NCBI GenBank assembly: GCA_030427585.1
Contig: JAUIBW010000008.1
Location: 69,831-133,830, forward strand
Source: Bacteroidia bacterium
Lineage (GTDB): Bacteria > Bacteroidota > Bacteroidia > Flavobacteriales > Flavobacteriaceae
Reading direction: 5' to 3'
DNA: 64,000 bases
Notes under the pieces: generated by a model
The model's database searches: none
What the model was told of the DNA's origin: nothing
The model's input: only the letters and a program-made list of their open reading frames with translations
Position numbers and translations under genes: made by a program
Shown: positions 33,614-42,584 of the stretch, in pieces
How positions within the stretch are numbered: position 1 is the first letter of the stretch
Layout of the letters: each line of letters begins with the position of its first letter

Positions 33614-34102
33614 ATGAAGATTGAACATCTTGAAGAACGAGTTAATGATTATAGAAATTCTATAAAAACAGTTGTCGATAAAAGAATGCTTTGGAAAAAT
33701 AAAACCAAAGATATTCTTATTAAAACCTTACAGCAAATTATACAACAATATGACATTGGATGGAAAGTTCAGGAATTGAGCTGGATTCATAATAATGAAG
33801 CTATAAATATTACTTTTGATTCGTTTCCTCAAGAATTAATAGATTGTACAAATCTAATACCTGCATATCAATTTTTACCAGGAGGAGCCTTGATTTTTTC
33901 GCAATCCTATAATGGTGATATTTATGTTTTTATGTTATTCCCCGAGATCGAAAATAACCGTCAAGAAAATAACATGATCGAATTAGGGGTGTATGCTCCA
34001 GAATCGATAACTCAAAAATTTATTATTGAAAAAGTAGATGAATTTTTAAAAGAAATTATTAAATGGGAAGTACCTGCACTAAAGAATAAAGTAGGCTATT
34101 GA
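33614..34102 (+). CDS. Unknown protein at the end of the Mla operon
   Basis: 162 residues, soluble, no signal peptide. N-terminal helix rich in charged residues, then a mixed alpha/beta segment with YQFLPGGALIFSQSYNGDIYVFMLFPEIE. I do not recognise a family. Its position 21 bp after mlaD suggests cotranscription and perhaps a role with the lipid transporter, but this is only context. Confidence 0.75.
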   Translation: MKIEHLEERVNDYRNSIKTVVDKRMLWKNKTKDILIKTLQQIIQQYDIGWKVQELSWIHNNEAINITFDSFPQELIDCTNLIPAYQFLPGGALIFSQSYNGDIYVFMLFPEIENNRQENNMIELGVYAPESITQKFIIEKVDEFLKEIIKWEVPALKNKVGY

Positions 34103-34191
34103 TCCGATTCTTTATAATTGGTTTCGATAAGTATATTATCATATATCCAATAACCAATATTATTTCTAGAATTGTTTTTTATAAAAAATAT

Positions 34192-34866
34192 TCAATTTAT
34201 AATCCTACCATCTCCCATTTCTATAATTCGATCGGTTTTATTTGCAAAATCTATGTCATGGGTAACAACCAGAAGTGATAATCCTTCTTCATCACTTAAT
34301 TGTTTAAAAACATTGAACACATTTTCAGAATTATAACTATCCAGGTTTCCTGTGGGTTCGTCCCCCATAATGATAATAGGATCATTTATTAGCGCCCTGG
34401 CAATGGCTACTCGTTGTTTTTCTCCACCAGAGATACGTGAAGCTCTTTTTTGGGCAAGATGATCAATTTTAAGAATCCGAAGTTTATTCATAGCATCGTG
34501 CTCAATTTCTTCAATAGATTTTTCAGCTAGTTTTTTGGCAGGAAGCATTACATTTTCTAATACCGAAAATTCGGATAACAGATAATGAAACTGAAATACA
34601 AAGCCTATATGTTTATTTCGTATATAAGAAAGCTTCTCTCTTTCTTGCCCAGTGATAAGCTCATTATTGAGATACAATCCTCCTTCATAATCTGTATCCA
34701 TAGTTGATAAGATATACAACAAAGTAGATTTACCACACCCAGATTTTCCCATAATAGAAGCAAATTCTCCTTGGCTCACCTTAAAAGAAATATCTTTCAA
34801 CACATGAAAAAGTACTGGTTTTCTAAAATACTTGTTGATGTTTTTGGCTTCGAGAACTGTTTTCAT
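34192..34866 (-). CDS. LolD/MacB-like ABC ATP-binding protein
   Basis: 224 residues. Walker A GKSGCGKSTLLY, Q-loop VFQFHYLLSEFSVLENVMLP, signature ISGGEKQRVAIARAL, Walker B IIMGDEPTGNLDS and H-loop VVTHD. The M-L-P-A and G-E-P-T-G-N-L-D blocks are those of the LolD/MacB/FtsE type. It works with the neighbouring FtsX/LolC-fold permease and periplasmic adaptor. Last gene of the three-gene operon 37218-34192. Confidence 0.9.
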   Translation of the reverse strand: MKTVLEAKNINKYFRKPVLFHVLKDISFKVSQGEFASIMGKSGCGKSTLLYILSTMDTDYEGGLYLNNELITGQEREKLSYIRNKHIGFVFQFHYLLSEFSVLENVMLPAKKLAEKSIEEIEHDAMNKLRILKIDHLAQKRASRISGGEKQRVAIARALINDPIIIMGDEPTGNLDSYNSENVFNVFKQLSDEEGLSLLVVTHDIDFANKTDRIIEMGDGRIIN

Positions 34867-34873
34867 AATATTA

Positions 34874-36136
34874 TTATTGCCCCCTAATAATACGCACCGG
34901 GTCTATTTTTTTTGCTTTCTGAGAAGGTAAATACCCCGCCAAAAAAGTTGAAATCATAGCGAATGTAATACCAATACCATAAAACCAAAGATTATGATTA
35001 ATAGGATAAGTAGTAATAGTTGGTAGTGCTTCTGTTTCAAAAGGTAGTTGATCGATAAGATGAGATAGACCAAATCCGATTAACAATCCTAAAACTCCGC
35101 CAACAACACCAATGATCATAGCCTGGCTCATAAAAATCAACTGCACATCTTTTCCCGAAAAACCAGTCGCTTTTAGAATAGCGATATCATTCATTTTTTC
35201 GTAGATGAGCATATTTAGAATATTGTAAATGCCAAATCCTGCCACAATCAATAGTGTTATAGAAACAGCATAGGTAATTAGATTCCTAATCGTGGTTCCT
35301 GTTTCAAATTGTGCATTAGCAGTATTAATATCAATTGCTTTAAGCTTAAACTGTTGTTCAACTTTTTCTGCTAGTGCGATAGCTTGTTCAATATGATGAA
35401 GTTTTACATTAATATCTGTAATATAATTTTCTGCTTCCCCTAAAATACGTTGTACAGTTTTAATAGTAGTAAAACTTTGAACGTTATCAATATCAGCAAT
35501 CCCACTTTGGTATATCCCTACAATTTTTAATGGAAAAACATCTCCTTTTATGGTACTGATCTGTACTCTATCACCTATCTCTAGAGACATTTTTTTTGCA
35601 ACACCTGCGCCCAGTAAAACACCATTATCATTATGTTGCAAAGCTTGTGGAGTTCCTTTAACGATATAATCCCTGAAATTAAAAAACTCTACTTCTTTCA
35701 TAATATCTACACCTGTAAGATTACCTCCCAATTCAATAGATCCTGAGATATAAAATATTTGTGATTTAATCTGCGGTATTGCTCCTTTAACCTTAGGGTC
35801 TTTATTAAGGTATTTAATGATCGGAAGTGCATTGTGAATTCTCTTCTGACTTTGTTTTGGCTTAATCGAATGCACTACATTAAATGTATTTCGAAGTTCA
35901 TCATATAAGTCTACAGGTTGTTTTTCTGAAGGTTCAATCTCATTAAAAACATGAATATGCGGTGTCTGATTAAGAATCAAGTCATCTAGCATCTTATTCA
36001 GTCCGGTCATAAAACAAACCAAAGTAATATATGCTCCAATACCAAAAGTCACACCCAAAGCCGCAGTTGCAGTTTGTTTGATTTTGGTAACCAAGTGTGT
36101 CCTGGCAATGTTTAATATGACTTTCCAATTGGTCAT
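34874..36136 (-). CDS. FtsX/LolC-fold ABC permease
   Basis: 420 residues. N-terminal membrane segment, a large periplasmic MacB_PCD-like domain (about 45-270), then three C-terminal membrane segments containing YEKMNDIAILKATGFSGKDVQLIF and the final AKKIDPVRIIRG, both typical of the LolCE/MacB FtsX domain. It overlaps the adaptor gene by one base. Together with a HlyD-type partner this looks like a MacAB-type mechanotransmission exporter rather than the lipoprotein-sorting Lol system. Confidence 0.9.
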   Translation of the reverse strand: MTNWKVILNIARTHLVTKIKQTATAALGVTFGIGAYITLVCFMTGLNKMLDDLILNQTPHIHVFNEIEPSEKQPVDLYDELRNTFNVVHSIKPKQSQKRIHNALPIIKYLNKDPKVKGAIPQIKSQIFYISGSIELGGNLTGVDIMKEVEFFNFRDYIVKGTPQALQHNDNGVLLGAGVAKKMSLEIGDRVQISTIKGDVFPLKIVGIYQSGIADIDNVQSFTTIKTVQRILGEAENYITDINVKLHHIEQAIALAEKVEQQFKLKAIDINTANAQFETGTTIRNLITYAVSITLLIVAGFGIYNILNMLIYEKMNDIAILKATGFSGKDVQLIFMSQAMIIGVVGGVLGLLIGFGLSHLIDQLPFETEALPTITTYPINHNLWFYGIGITFAMISTFLAGYLPSQKAKKIDPVRIIRGQ

Positions 36137-37218
36137 TATTCTGGTTTATAAATCCAGGTATTTTGGGTAATTCCTGATAAGATTTCTACAGTATCCATAC
36201 TCTGAAGCCCAATTACAATTTCTATAGTTCCTTTTCCTGTTTTCACCTTAATACCATCAATTAGGTATTCTTTTGGTATAGTTAGCGCTTCTTTTTTTTG
36301 AGCTACGATAATATTTGCCTCTCCAGATAACCCTGGGTACAATACTTCTGGGTTTTTATCAAAAAGAGCTTCAACCATAAAGGTTTGATTGCGTTCATCT
36401 TTTTTAGGGTATATTTTATTCACTTTTGCAGTAAATATCTCTCCATTATATGCATCCAGAGTTATTATGGCTTTTTGGTGTTTTTTAATTTTCACAATAT
36501 CCACTTCATCAACGAGCATCTCGATAACAAAAATAGTGGCACTACCCACTGCTGCTATGGGTTCTATAGTATTTATAATTTCTCCAGGATTTTTATATAG
36601 GCCATACACCTTACCATTAATCTTACTATTAATGGTAAAATCTTTGGTGGTTATTACCGAGGTTTTATAATTGTTTTTTGCTTGTTGTAACCGAGTCTTA
36701 AGTTCTTCTCGGGTTCTATCATACTTATTTTTTAACAGACTTAAAGAATTTGTAGAAAGTTCATAGGTAAGTTTTTTGGTGTCATATTCTATTTTAGAGC
36801 CTATCTGTTGGCTCCACAGATTTTTCTGACGGCAATAATTTATAGAATCATTAGTCATTTTAAGAGTTGCCGATTTAATTTCTTCTTCTATACTACTAAG
36901 AATTGCTGCATTGCCATTATAGTTTTTTTGGGCAAGTTCAAACGACAACTTAGCATTTTCTGTATTTAACTTAGGGTTGCTATTTATAATCTGAAGTAAT
37001 GGAGTTCCTTTCTTAACCTCATCTCCTTCTTCTATAAGATTTTTATCCAAAATACCTTGTACCGAAGCATACACTTGATACAAGCTGTCTGGTTGGATCG
37101 TAACCGATGAGTAAACCAATTCTGCAATGTCTGTTACCGTAGGAAGAATTTTTTCTTCTTTATCTGCACAAGACATAAGAACAGCAGTAAAAAATACCCA
37201 TAATACATGTTTAGACAT
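36136..37218 (-). CDS. HlyD/MacA-type periplasmic adaptor lipoprotein
   Basis: 360 residues. Probable lipoprotein signal (VLWVFFTAVLMSCADKEE), biotinyl-lipoyl-like halves (QGILDKNLIEEGDEVKKGTPLLQI and INGKVYGLYKNPGEIINTIEPIAAV) flanking a long coiled-coil hairpin (about 85-200), then a beta-barrel domain (IFVIEMLVDEVDIVKIKKHQKAII). It would bridge the ABC permease to an outer-membrane channel. First gene of the operon. No TolC-like gene is adjacent. Confidence 0.9.
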   Translation of the reverse strand: MSKHVLWVFFTAVLMSCADKEEKILPTVTDIAELVYSSVTIQPDSLYQVYASVQGILDKNLIEEGDEVKKGTPLLQIINSNPKLNTENAKLSFELAQKNYNGNAAILSSIEEEIKSATLKMTNDSINYCRQKNLWSQQIGSKIEYDTKKLTYELSTNSLSLLKNKYDRTREELKTRLQQAKNNYKTSVITTKDFTINSKINGKVYGLYKNPGEIINTIEPIAAVGSATIFVIEMLVDEVDIVKIKKHQKAIITLDAYNGEIFTAKVNKIYPKKDERNQTFMVEALFDKNPEVLYPGLSGEANIIVAQKKEALTIPKEYLIDGIKVKTGKGTIEIVIGLQSMDTVEILSGITQNTWIYKPE

Positions 37219-37420
37219 ATATACATATTTTTATCGAATTTCGACGAAAAGACAGATTTTCGGAATGATATTTGTCATATTTAAAAAAAATGATAGTCTT
37301 TATTTTAGCATAGAGATTAGACCAAAATACCAGCTCTAATGAAGCTCAGAAACTATGTGAATTTTATACCAATACAGGGCAGTATAGATCTAAAAATTAG
37401 AAACCATAAAATACAAACAA

Positions 37421-37723
37421 ATGCAAATCAATATTCAATTTGTGCAAATGCCAACCAGTGAAACTATGGAAGGTTATGTACATGAAAAACTAAATAAATT
37501 ATTCAAAAAGTATGATTGGATAATTAAATCGGATGTGTTTTTTAAAAAAGAAAATGATCCAAAAGGAAAAGGTAAAATCTGTGATGTAGAATTAAGTTTA
37601 CCAGGACCAAAAATATATGCTACATCTAATGAGAAAAATTTTGAATTTGCTTTTAAAGAAACACTTAGTGATCTAGAAAGGCAGCTCAAAAAACGAAAAC
37701 AAGAAATGAAGCCATACATCTAG
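37421..37723 (+). CDS. hpf: Ribosome hibernation-promoting factor, short HPF/RaiA type
   Basis: 100 residues. HPF/RaiA fold: MQINIQFVQMPTSETMEGYVHEKLNKLFKKY start, a central beta region ICDVELSLPGPKIYATS and a basic helix DLERQLKKRKQE at the end. It lacks the long C-terminal dimerisation domain, so it is a short form. It binds 30S subunits in stress or stationary phase. Confidence 0.88.
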   Translation: MQINIQFVQMPTSETMEGYVHEKLNKLFKKYDWIIKSDVFFKKENDPKGKGKICDVELSLPGPKIYATSNEKNFEFAFKETLSDLERQLKKRKQEMKPYI

Positions 37724-37870
37724 GCATTGCATTTCTGAAATGAATCAAAAATTTAACAGTCTAAAGTTCAAAAACTGACATTTGTCATGTTTTATGAATC
37801 TTAACAGAACTACTTTAGCTAATGGTTAACAAATGATTTCTTTAAATTTTTAGTTAAAAAGAAATGAGTT

Positions 37871-38042
37871 TTGTTGTAGAAATACAACAAGTTTAAAACA
37901 AAGAAATTAACTCTATTTCTAGGCGAATAGTTCGTAAATTAGATTTAGCAATACATTAAATTAAACATTAGTGACTAGTATACCTACTAATAAAATTAAT
38001 TTCTTTGAAGAAAACAGGTAAGTGAATGCTTACCTGTTTTTG
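37871..38042 (+). ncRNA. Candidate structured small RNA
   Basis: TTGTTGTA/TACAACAA pairs around a GAAA tetraloop (37871-37890). CAAAGAAATTAA (37899-37910) pairs perfectly with TTAATTTCTTTG (37996-38007), closing an 85-nt internal region. A rho-independent terminator follows only 3 nt later. No frame of note. The pieces fit a stand-alone RNA of about 170-200 nt, or a long 3' UTR of the hibernation-factor gene. No known family recognised. The 5' end is a guess. Confidence 0.4.
38011..38042 (+). terminator. Strong rho-independent terminator
   Basis: Arms 38011-38022 and 38029-38040 (AAAACAGGTAAG/CTTACCTGTTTT), loop TGAATG, then T-rich. It lies 290 bp after the nearest upstream stop codon, which is far for that gene's own terminator. 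Confidence 0.85.
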
Positions 38043-38286
38043 TTTTATATATACCTACCTTTAAAGTTTATCAATAAAAAAAATTATTGATTATAACAAA
38101 ATAGGTAAGTATCTGTTTTTTAATGCAATTCAATTCTTCACTACAAGACAACCATAACTTCATTACGCCAAACGCTTGATTTACAGGTAAAAGAACAGAT
38201 TTCTAAATTGATCTAAATACAATATCAAGTATCTATTGATCGTTAATTTCTACATATAAACACAAATTCAACTTAAATTTTACATT

Positions 38287-39138
38287 ATGAAAACTAGTAG
38301 ATTGTTAAGCCTATCGGCTCTTACATTATCTGTATTACTATTTACCAATTGCCAAACAGAAGATGAATCTGTAACTACAGAAATTAATCAGGAATCTTCT
38401 AAATCAGAAGCTTCTGCAGAAGTTTATCCATTAACGGGAAATGAAAAAAAAGTTACCAAAATGTTTTTTGGTGAAGAAACAGAATTTAACCAAGTAGGTA
38501 ATAATCTTATCCTTGGCGATATGATATTATCTCCAGAACAGGTAAAAGAAACGAACATTTTGGAAAAGGGAGTGATCCGAAGAAACAGACATTGGCCAAA
38601 ATCGGGAAGCTATTACTATATCCCTTATACTGTTGATAGTAATTTACCAAACGAAGGGCGCGTAACTAGCGCTATTAATCATTGGGAAAGTAAAACCAAA
38701 ATACGGTTTATAAAAAGAACAAATCAAAGAGCTTATATTCGTTTTAGATCAGGATCAGGATGTTCTTCTTCTGTAGGTAGAACGGGGGGTAGACAAAATA
38801 TCACTCTAGCTTCTGGGTGTTCTACTGGAAATACTATTCATGAAATCGGACATGCGATTGGAATGTATCATGAGCAACAACATCCTAAACGGGATAACTA
38901 TGTTACTGTAAATTTTAACAATATCAAAAGTGGTAAAGCTTCTAATTTTAATAAAAGATCTTCTTCTTCAGTTAGAACCTCTACGTTTGATATTGGGTCT
39001 ATCATGATGTATGGTTCTTATTTTTTTAGTAAAAACGGAAAACCAACAATCGTAAGAAAAAACGGAAGTACTTTTAATGTACAACGTCGCGCATTAAGTA
39101 GTGGAGATCTAAGTGTAATAAGACGGTACTATAATTAA
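38287..39138 (+). CDS. Astacin-family (M12A) zinc metalloprotease lipoprotein
   Basis: 283 residues. Lipoprotein signal ending in LLFTNCQTEDE, a propeptide-like segment (about 25-95), then the astacin catalytic domain with HEIGHAIGMYHEQQHPKRD (zinc ligands H-x-x-x-H-x-x-x-x-x-H) and the Met-turn SIMMYGSYFF. The usual Met-turn is S-x-M-H-Y; here it is S-I-M-M-Y, keeping the zinc-facing Tyr. It is probably a surface-anchored protease. It ends with a very long hairpin terminator. Confidence 0.92.
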   Translation: MKTSRLLSLSALTLSVLLFTNCQTEDESVTTEINQESSKSEASAEVYPLTGNEKKVTKMFFGEETEFNQVGNNLILGDMILSPEQVKETNILEKGVIRRNRHWPKSGSYYYIPYTVDSNLPNEGRVTSAINHWESKTKIRFIKRTNQRAYIRFRSGSGCSSSVGRTGGRQNITLASGCSTGNTIHEIGHAIGMYHEQQHPKRDNYVTVNFNNIKSGKASNFNKRSSSSVRTSTFDIGSIMMYGSYFFSKNGKPTIVRKNGSTFNVQRRALSSGDLSVIRRYYN

Positions 39139-39146
39139 TACTCATT

Positions 39147-39195
39147 AAATATAGTAAGGAGGAGAATATTAAATATTCTCCTCCTTACTATATTT
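39147..39195. terminator. Bidirectional terminator with a 24-bp perfect stem
   Basis: Arms 39147-39170 and 39172-39195 are perfectly complementary around one A (core AGTAAGGAGGAGAATATT). It lies between the convergent protease and tyrS genes. The stem is far longer than needed. Confidence 0.85.
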
Positions 39196-39242
39196 TTTAA
39201 ACTAATTCGATTAGGTATTCTAAAAAATTAGATTTTACTTAT

Positions 39243-40553
39243 TTATACCACTCTAATCACAAAATAGTTTTTCTTACCACGTTGTAATAAAACAAACCTA
39301 TCGTTGATCAAATCATTATTAGATATCGAATAACCATCATTAACTTTTTCTTTGTTTACAGAGATAGAATTTTCTTTCAGTGCTCTTCTGGCTTCGCCAT
39401 TCGATTTAAGAAATCCTGTATGTTCTGCAAGTGCACCAATCATATCAATACCATTAGCAATCATATCTTTAGCGATCTCAGCTTGTGGTACCCCATCAAA
39501 AACATCTAAAAAGGTGGCTTCATCCAAATCTTTTAGATCGTCAGATGTAGATCTTCCAAAAAGAATTGCAGATGCTTTAATTGCATTATCCAGATCTTCC
39601 TGAGAATGTACAATAACCGTAACCTCATCTGCTAGTTTCTTCTGTAAAATTCGCTGATGTGGAGTTTCTTTATGAGCAGATATTAGGGTTTTTATTTCCT
39701 CTTCTGTTAAAAACGTAAAAATCTTAATGTATTTTTCGGCATCTTCATCACTGGTATTTAACCAATATTGATAGAATTTATATGGTGATGTTCGTTTGGC
39801 ATCCAACCATACATTTCCACCTTCAGACTTACCAAACTTTGATCCATCAGATTTTGTAATCAACGGGCAAGTCAAGGCATATCCTTTTCCGCCTGCTATT
39901 CTTCTAATGAGTTCGGTTCCCGTAGTGATATTGCCCCACTGATCGCTACCTCCCATTTGTAGGGTACATGTATGTGCTCTATATAAATGTAAAAAATCAT
40001 ATCCCTGAACCAATTGGTAGGTAAATTCTGTAAATGACATCCCTTCTGATGATTCTGACGAAATTCGATTCTTAACCGAATCTTTGGCCATCATATAATT
40101 TACTGTAATATGCTTACCTACGTCTCTAATAAACTCCAGAAATGAGAATTCTTTCATCCAATCGTAGTTATTAACCAATATAGCTGCATTAGGAGCATTA
40201 CTTTCAAAATCCAAAAATCTACTAAGTTGTGATTTTATAGCTTCCTGATTGTGACGAAGTGTTTTTTCATCCAGTAGGTTACGCTCGGCCGACTTCCCTG
40301 AAGGATCACCGATCATACCTGTGGCACCACCGACCAATGCAAAAGGCTTATGCCCCGCTCTCTGGTAATGCGCCAACAACATGATAGGAACCAGATTACC
40401 GATATGCAATGAATCTGCCGTAGGATCAAACCCCACATAGGCAGATCTCATTTGCTCCATTAGGTATTCTTCGGTCCCAGGCATGGCATCGTGCAACATT
40501 CCTCTCCAACGTAATTCTTCTATAAAATTTGTAGTCATTGTACTATAATTCAA
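39243..40553 (-). CDS. tyrS: Tyrosyl-tRNA synthetase
   Basis: 436 residues. HIGH-type motif [15 protein letters not shown], tyrosine-pocket QGYDFLHL and [15 protein letters not shown]-type loop [13 protein letters not shown], and a C-terminal S4 RNA-binding domain (about 365-430, [17 protein letters not shown]). Normal for bacterial TyrRS. An in-frame ATG five codons downstream could be the true start. Confidence 0.95.
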   Translation of the reverse strand: MNYSTMTTNFIEELRWRGMLHDAMPGTEEYLMEQMRSAYVGFDPTADSLHIGNLVPIMLLAHYQRAGHKPFALVGGATGMIGDPSGKSAERNLLDEKTLRHNQEAIKSQLSRFLDFESNAPNAAILVNNYDWMKEFSFLEFIRDVGKHITVNYMMAKDSVKNRISSESSEGMSFTEFTYQLVQGYDFLHLYRAHTCTLQMGGSDQWGNITTGTELIRRIAGGKGYALTCPLITKSDGSKFGKSEGGNVWLDAKRTSPYKFYQYWLNTSDEDAEKYIKIFTFLTEEEIKTLISAHKETPHQRILQKKLADEVTVIVHSQEDLDNAIKASAILFGRSTSDDLKDLDEATFLDVFDGVPQAEIAKDMIANGIDMIGALAEHTGFLKSNGEARRALKENSISVNKEKVNDGYSISNNDLINDRFVLLQRGKKNYFVIRVV

Positions 40554-40804
40554 TTAAGAGCGACAAAGATAAAAATATGGATAATATCCAACTATGAATA
40601 TGTTAGAAATTGGGTGGTATTTATTTATTATCCTTATCAATTATAAAACACCTGTTACAATAAAATATTCTTTCCTCTTTTCTCTTAAAAAATTCTTGGT
40701 ATAATCTAAATTACACGTTTCTAGTTTTTCACTGAAAACAGGGGGAATGCAGTCTTCAAATAATAATAATTTTTATTTCTATTAATTAAAAATCAATTTA
40801 TATC

Positions 40805-40987
40805 ATGAAAAAACAAGCGAGTAATTCAAAAAAATTGAATCTTAAAAAATTAGAAATCACAAAATTAAATGGTCTACATACTATTTATGGAGGGGCGCCA
40901 ACTCTGGGGAAAAGTGATAATCAAACACCAACCACTACAGAAGAACCTGATCTTGCAACATGTAAATGTACTGATTATTGCGATTAA
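40805..40987 (+). CDS. Orphan GG-leader RiPP precursor peptide
   Basis: 60 residues. The leader KKLNLKKLEITKLNGLHTIYGG has the Bacteroidota pattern of Lys/Leu repeats, a K-L-x-x-L-x-x-I turn and a double-glycine cleavage site (G29-G30). Cleavage would leave a 30-residue core, acidic, with eight Ser/Thr and three Cys near the end (C53-x-C55-x-x-x-C59), compatible with lanthionine or thioether modification. No modification enzyme, peptidase-ABC or radical-SAM gene lies nearby. It has its own terminator. Family assignment is by leader pattern. Confidence 0.75.
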   Translation: MKKQASNSKKLNLKKLEITKLNGLHTIYGGAPTLGKSDNQTPTTTEEPDLATCKCTDYCD

Positions 40988-40994
40988 GAATATA

Positions 40995-41031
40995 AAAGAC
41001 CTCAATAAGTTTTTTAAATATTGAGGTCTTT
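40995..41031 (+). terminator. Terminator of the RiPP precursor gene
   Basis: Arms 40995-41007 and 41019-41031 (AAAGACCTCAATA/TATTGAGGTCTTT), 8 bp after the stop codon. Confidence 0.85.
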
Positions 41032-41089
41032 ATTATTTACCAAAAAATGTACATTATTTGTTTACTTTAGTATCGTAGAATTACATACT

Positions 41090-42109
41090 ATGATATTAGT
41101 TACAGGAGCAACAGGTTTAGTAGGAACACATCTACTGGTTAGACTTATTCAGGAAAAACAACAAGTGCGTGCCTTATACAGAACCGAGGCCAAAAAAGAA
41201 CATGCTAAAAAAGTATTTTCTTCTTATTTCACAAATGAAGAAAAACACCTATTTGACACCATAGAATGGGTAAATACCGATATCAATAATATTCCTGTTC
41301 TAACTCAAGCTTTTGAAGGAATTACTCACGTATATCATTGCGCTGCAAAAATCAGCTTTAACCCATCTCACTATAAAAATTTAAGAAAAGCTAATATCCA
41401 TGGTACTGCTAATATTGTAAACCTTTGTTTAATCAAAAAGGTAACCAAGCTTTGCTATGTAAGTTCAATTGCGACACTTGGAGAAAATTTATCCAGTTCT
41501 CATATTGATGAAAAAGCAGAATGGAATCCTGAAACTCCCAATTCTGTGTATTCAATCACCAAATACGGTGCAGAAATGGAAGTCTGGAGAGGAATACACG
41601 AAGGGCTTACTGCAGTGATTGTAAATCCTGGTATCATTATCGGCCCAGGTTTTTTTGATAATGGTAGTGGATATCTCTTTAAAAGAATTTATAAAGGAAT
41701 GAAATATTATACTACCGGAACCACTGGTTATGTAGACATAAGGGATGTTATCGATATTATGTATAAGCTTACTACAGGCCCCTATGGCAATCAACGTTAT
41801 ATACTGGTTAGTGAAAATTTAAGTTACAAAAGTGCTTTTGGTATGATTGCCAAGGCACTGCACAAACCATTACCGCAAAAGAGAATTTCTCCCTTTTTGA
41901 TGAAAATCGTCTATTATGCACAACGTATTAGTCATATTTTGTTTAGAACAAACAGATCTATATTTAGATCCTCTATACGAAGTGCATTTTCTACAAAATA
42001 CTATGAGAATGACAAAATAAAAAAAGAGCTTATCTACAGTTTTACTCCGATTGAAAAAAGTATAAAAGAAACTGCTACTGTTTTTTTGAAGGAGGAGGAA
42101 GGGTATTAG
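41090..42109 (+). CDS. NAD(P)-dependent epimerase/dehydratase (extended SDR)
   Basis: 339 residues from the ATG at 41090; a longer frame start would fall inside the preceding terminator. Rossmann motif VTGATGLVGTHLL (T-G-x-x-G-x-x-G), catalytic YSITKYGAE (Y-x-x-x-K) and a downstream NPGIIIGPG block. It is an extended short-chain dehydrogenase acting on a nucleotide sugar or similar; the C-terminal half is basic with IYKGMKYYTTGTTGYVDIRDV. Its last 35 bp overlap the convergent DUF4296 gene. Confidence 0.9.
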   Translation: MILVTGATGLVGTHLLVRLIQEKQQVRALYRTEAKKEHAKKVFSSYFTNEEKHLFDTIEWVNTDINNIPVLTQAFEGITHVYHCAAKISFNPSHYKNLRKANIHGTANIVNLCLIKKVTKLCYVSSIATLGENLSSSHIDEKAEWNPETPNSVYSITKYGAEMEVWRGIHEGLTAVIVNPGIIIGPGFFDNGSGYLFKRIYKGMKYYTTGTTGYVDIRDVIDIMYKLTTGPYGNQRYILVSENLSYKSAFGMIAKALHKPLPQKRISPFLMKIVYYAQRISHILFRTNRSIFRSSIRSAFSTKYYENDKIKKELIYSFTPIEKSIKETATVFLKEEEGY

Positions 42110-42584
42110 TCCTTTTTTTCTTAGATTCTTCTATCTTGTCTTCGATTACATCTTCTGTGATAACAGGTAAATCTATAAGTTTAACTGTATCTTTACTTTT
42201 TGCAATAGAATCTTCAATTTTTTTAATAGAATCTTCTTCCTTTTTCAGTTTCTCGTATTTTGCTGTTTCTTTATCCAAATTAGCTTTTACACGAACAAGA
42301 ATCGCTTCATATTTTTTTATCTGACCAGAATACCAGGCATTATTCTCTGCAAAAATAATACTATCTATACCGTGTTTTTTCAGAATAAAAGCTTCAGGAT
42401 TAATATTTTTCTCCTCAAAAGTTTTTCTATTAGAGCTTTTTGCTGCTCTTACAAAAGCAATATCAGTTAGAATCTCAACCATACGGTCTTCTTCTATAAA
42501 TGATTCTGGTTTAGGGCTTTTATCTATACTCTGGCAAGAAATAATAGTCAGAAAAGCTACAGCATATATTACATTTCTAGTCAT
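42075..42584 (-). CDS. DUF4296 lipoprotein
   Basis: 169 residues. Lipoprotein signal (AFLTIISCQSID), then the DUF4296 core (about 28-110: IEEDRMVEILTDIAFVRAA, LKKHGIDSIIFAENNAWYSGQ) and a Lys/Glu-rich tail with TLPPPSKKQ. The family is restricted to Bacteroidota and uncharacterised; its place beside dihydroorotase is commonly seen. It overlaps pyrC by 4 bp. Confidence 0.88.
   Translation of the reverse strand: MTRNVIYAVAFLTIISCQSIDKSPKPESFIEEDRMVEILTDIAFVRAAKSSNRKTFEEKNINPEAFILKKHGIDSIIFAENNAWYSGQIKKYEAILVRVKANLDKETAKYEKLKKEEDSIKKIEDSIAKSKDTVKLIDLPVITEDVIEDKIEESKKKRTNTLPPPSKKQ

Larger units (their letters stand above)
37724..38286. other. Long structured intergenic region
   Basis: 563 bp without a protein gene. 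It contains a perfect tetraloop hairpin, a 12-bp long-range stem, a strong terminator and, beyond it, another hairpin (TTATCAATAA/TTATTGATTA near 38067-38093). See the ncRNA entry. The last 190 bp presumably hold the protease promoter. Confidence 0.55.

Noticed and set aside
41021..41089. Upstream extension of the epimerase start
   Set aside because: It begins inside the RiPP terminator; ATG 41090 directly precedes the Rossmann motif.
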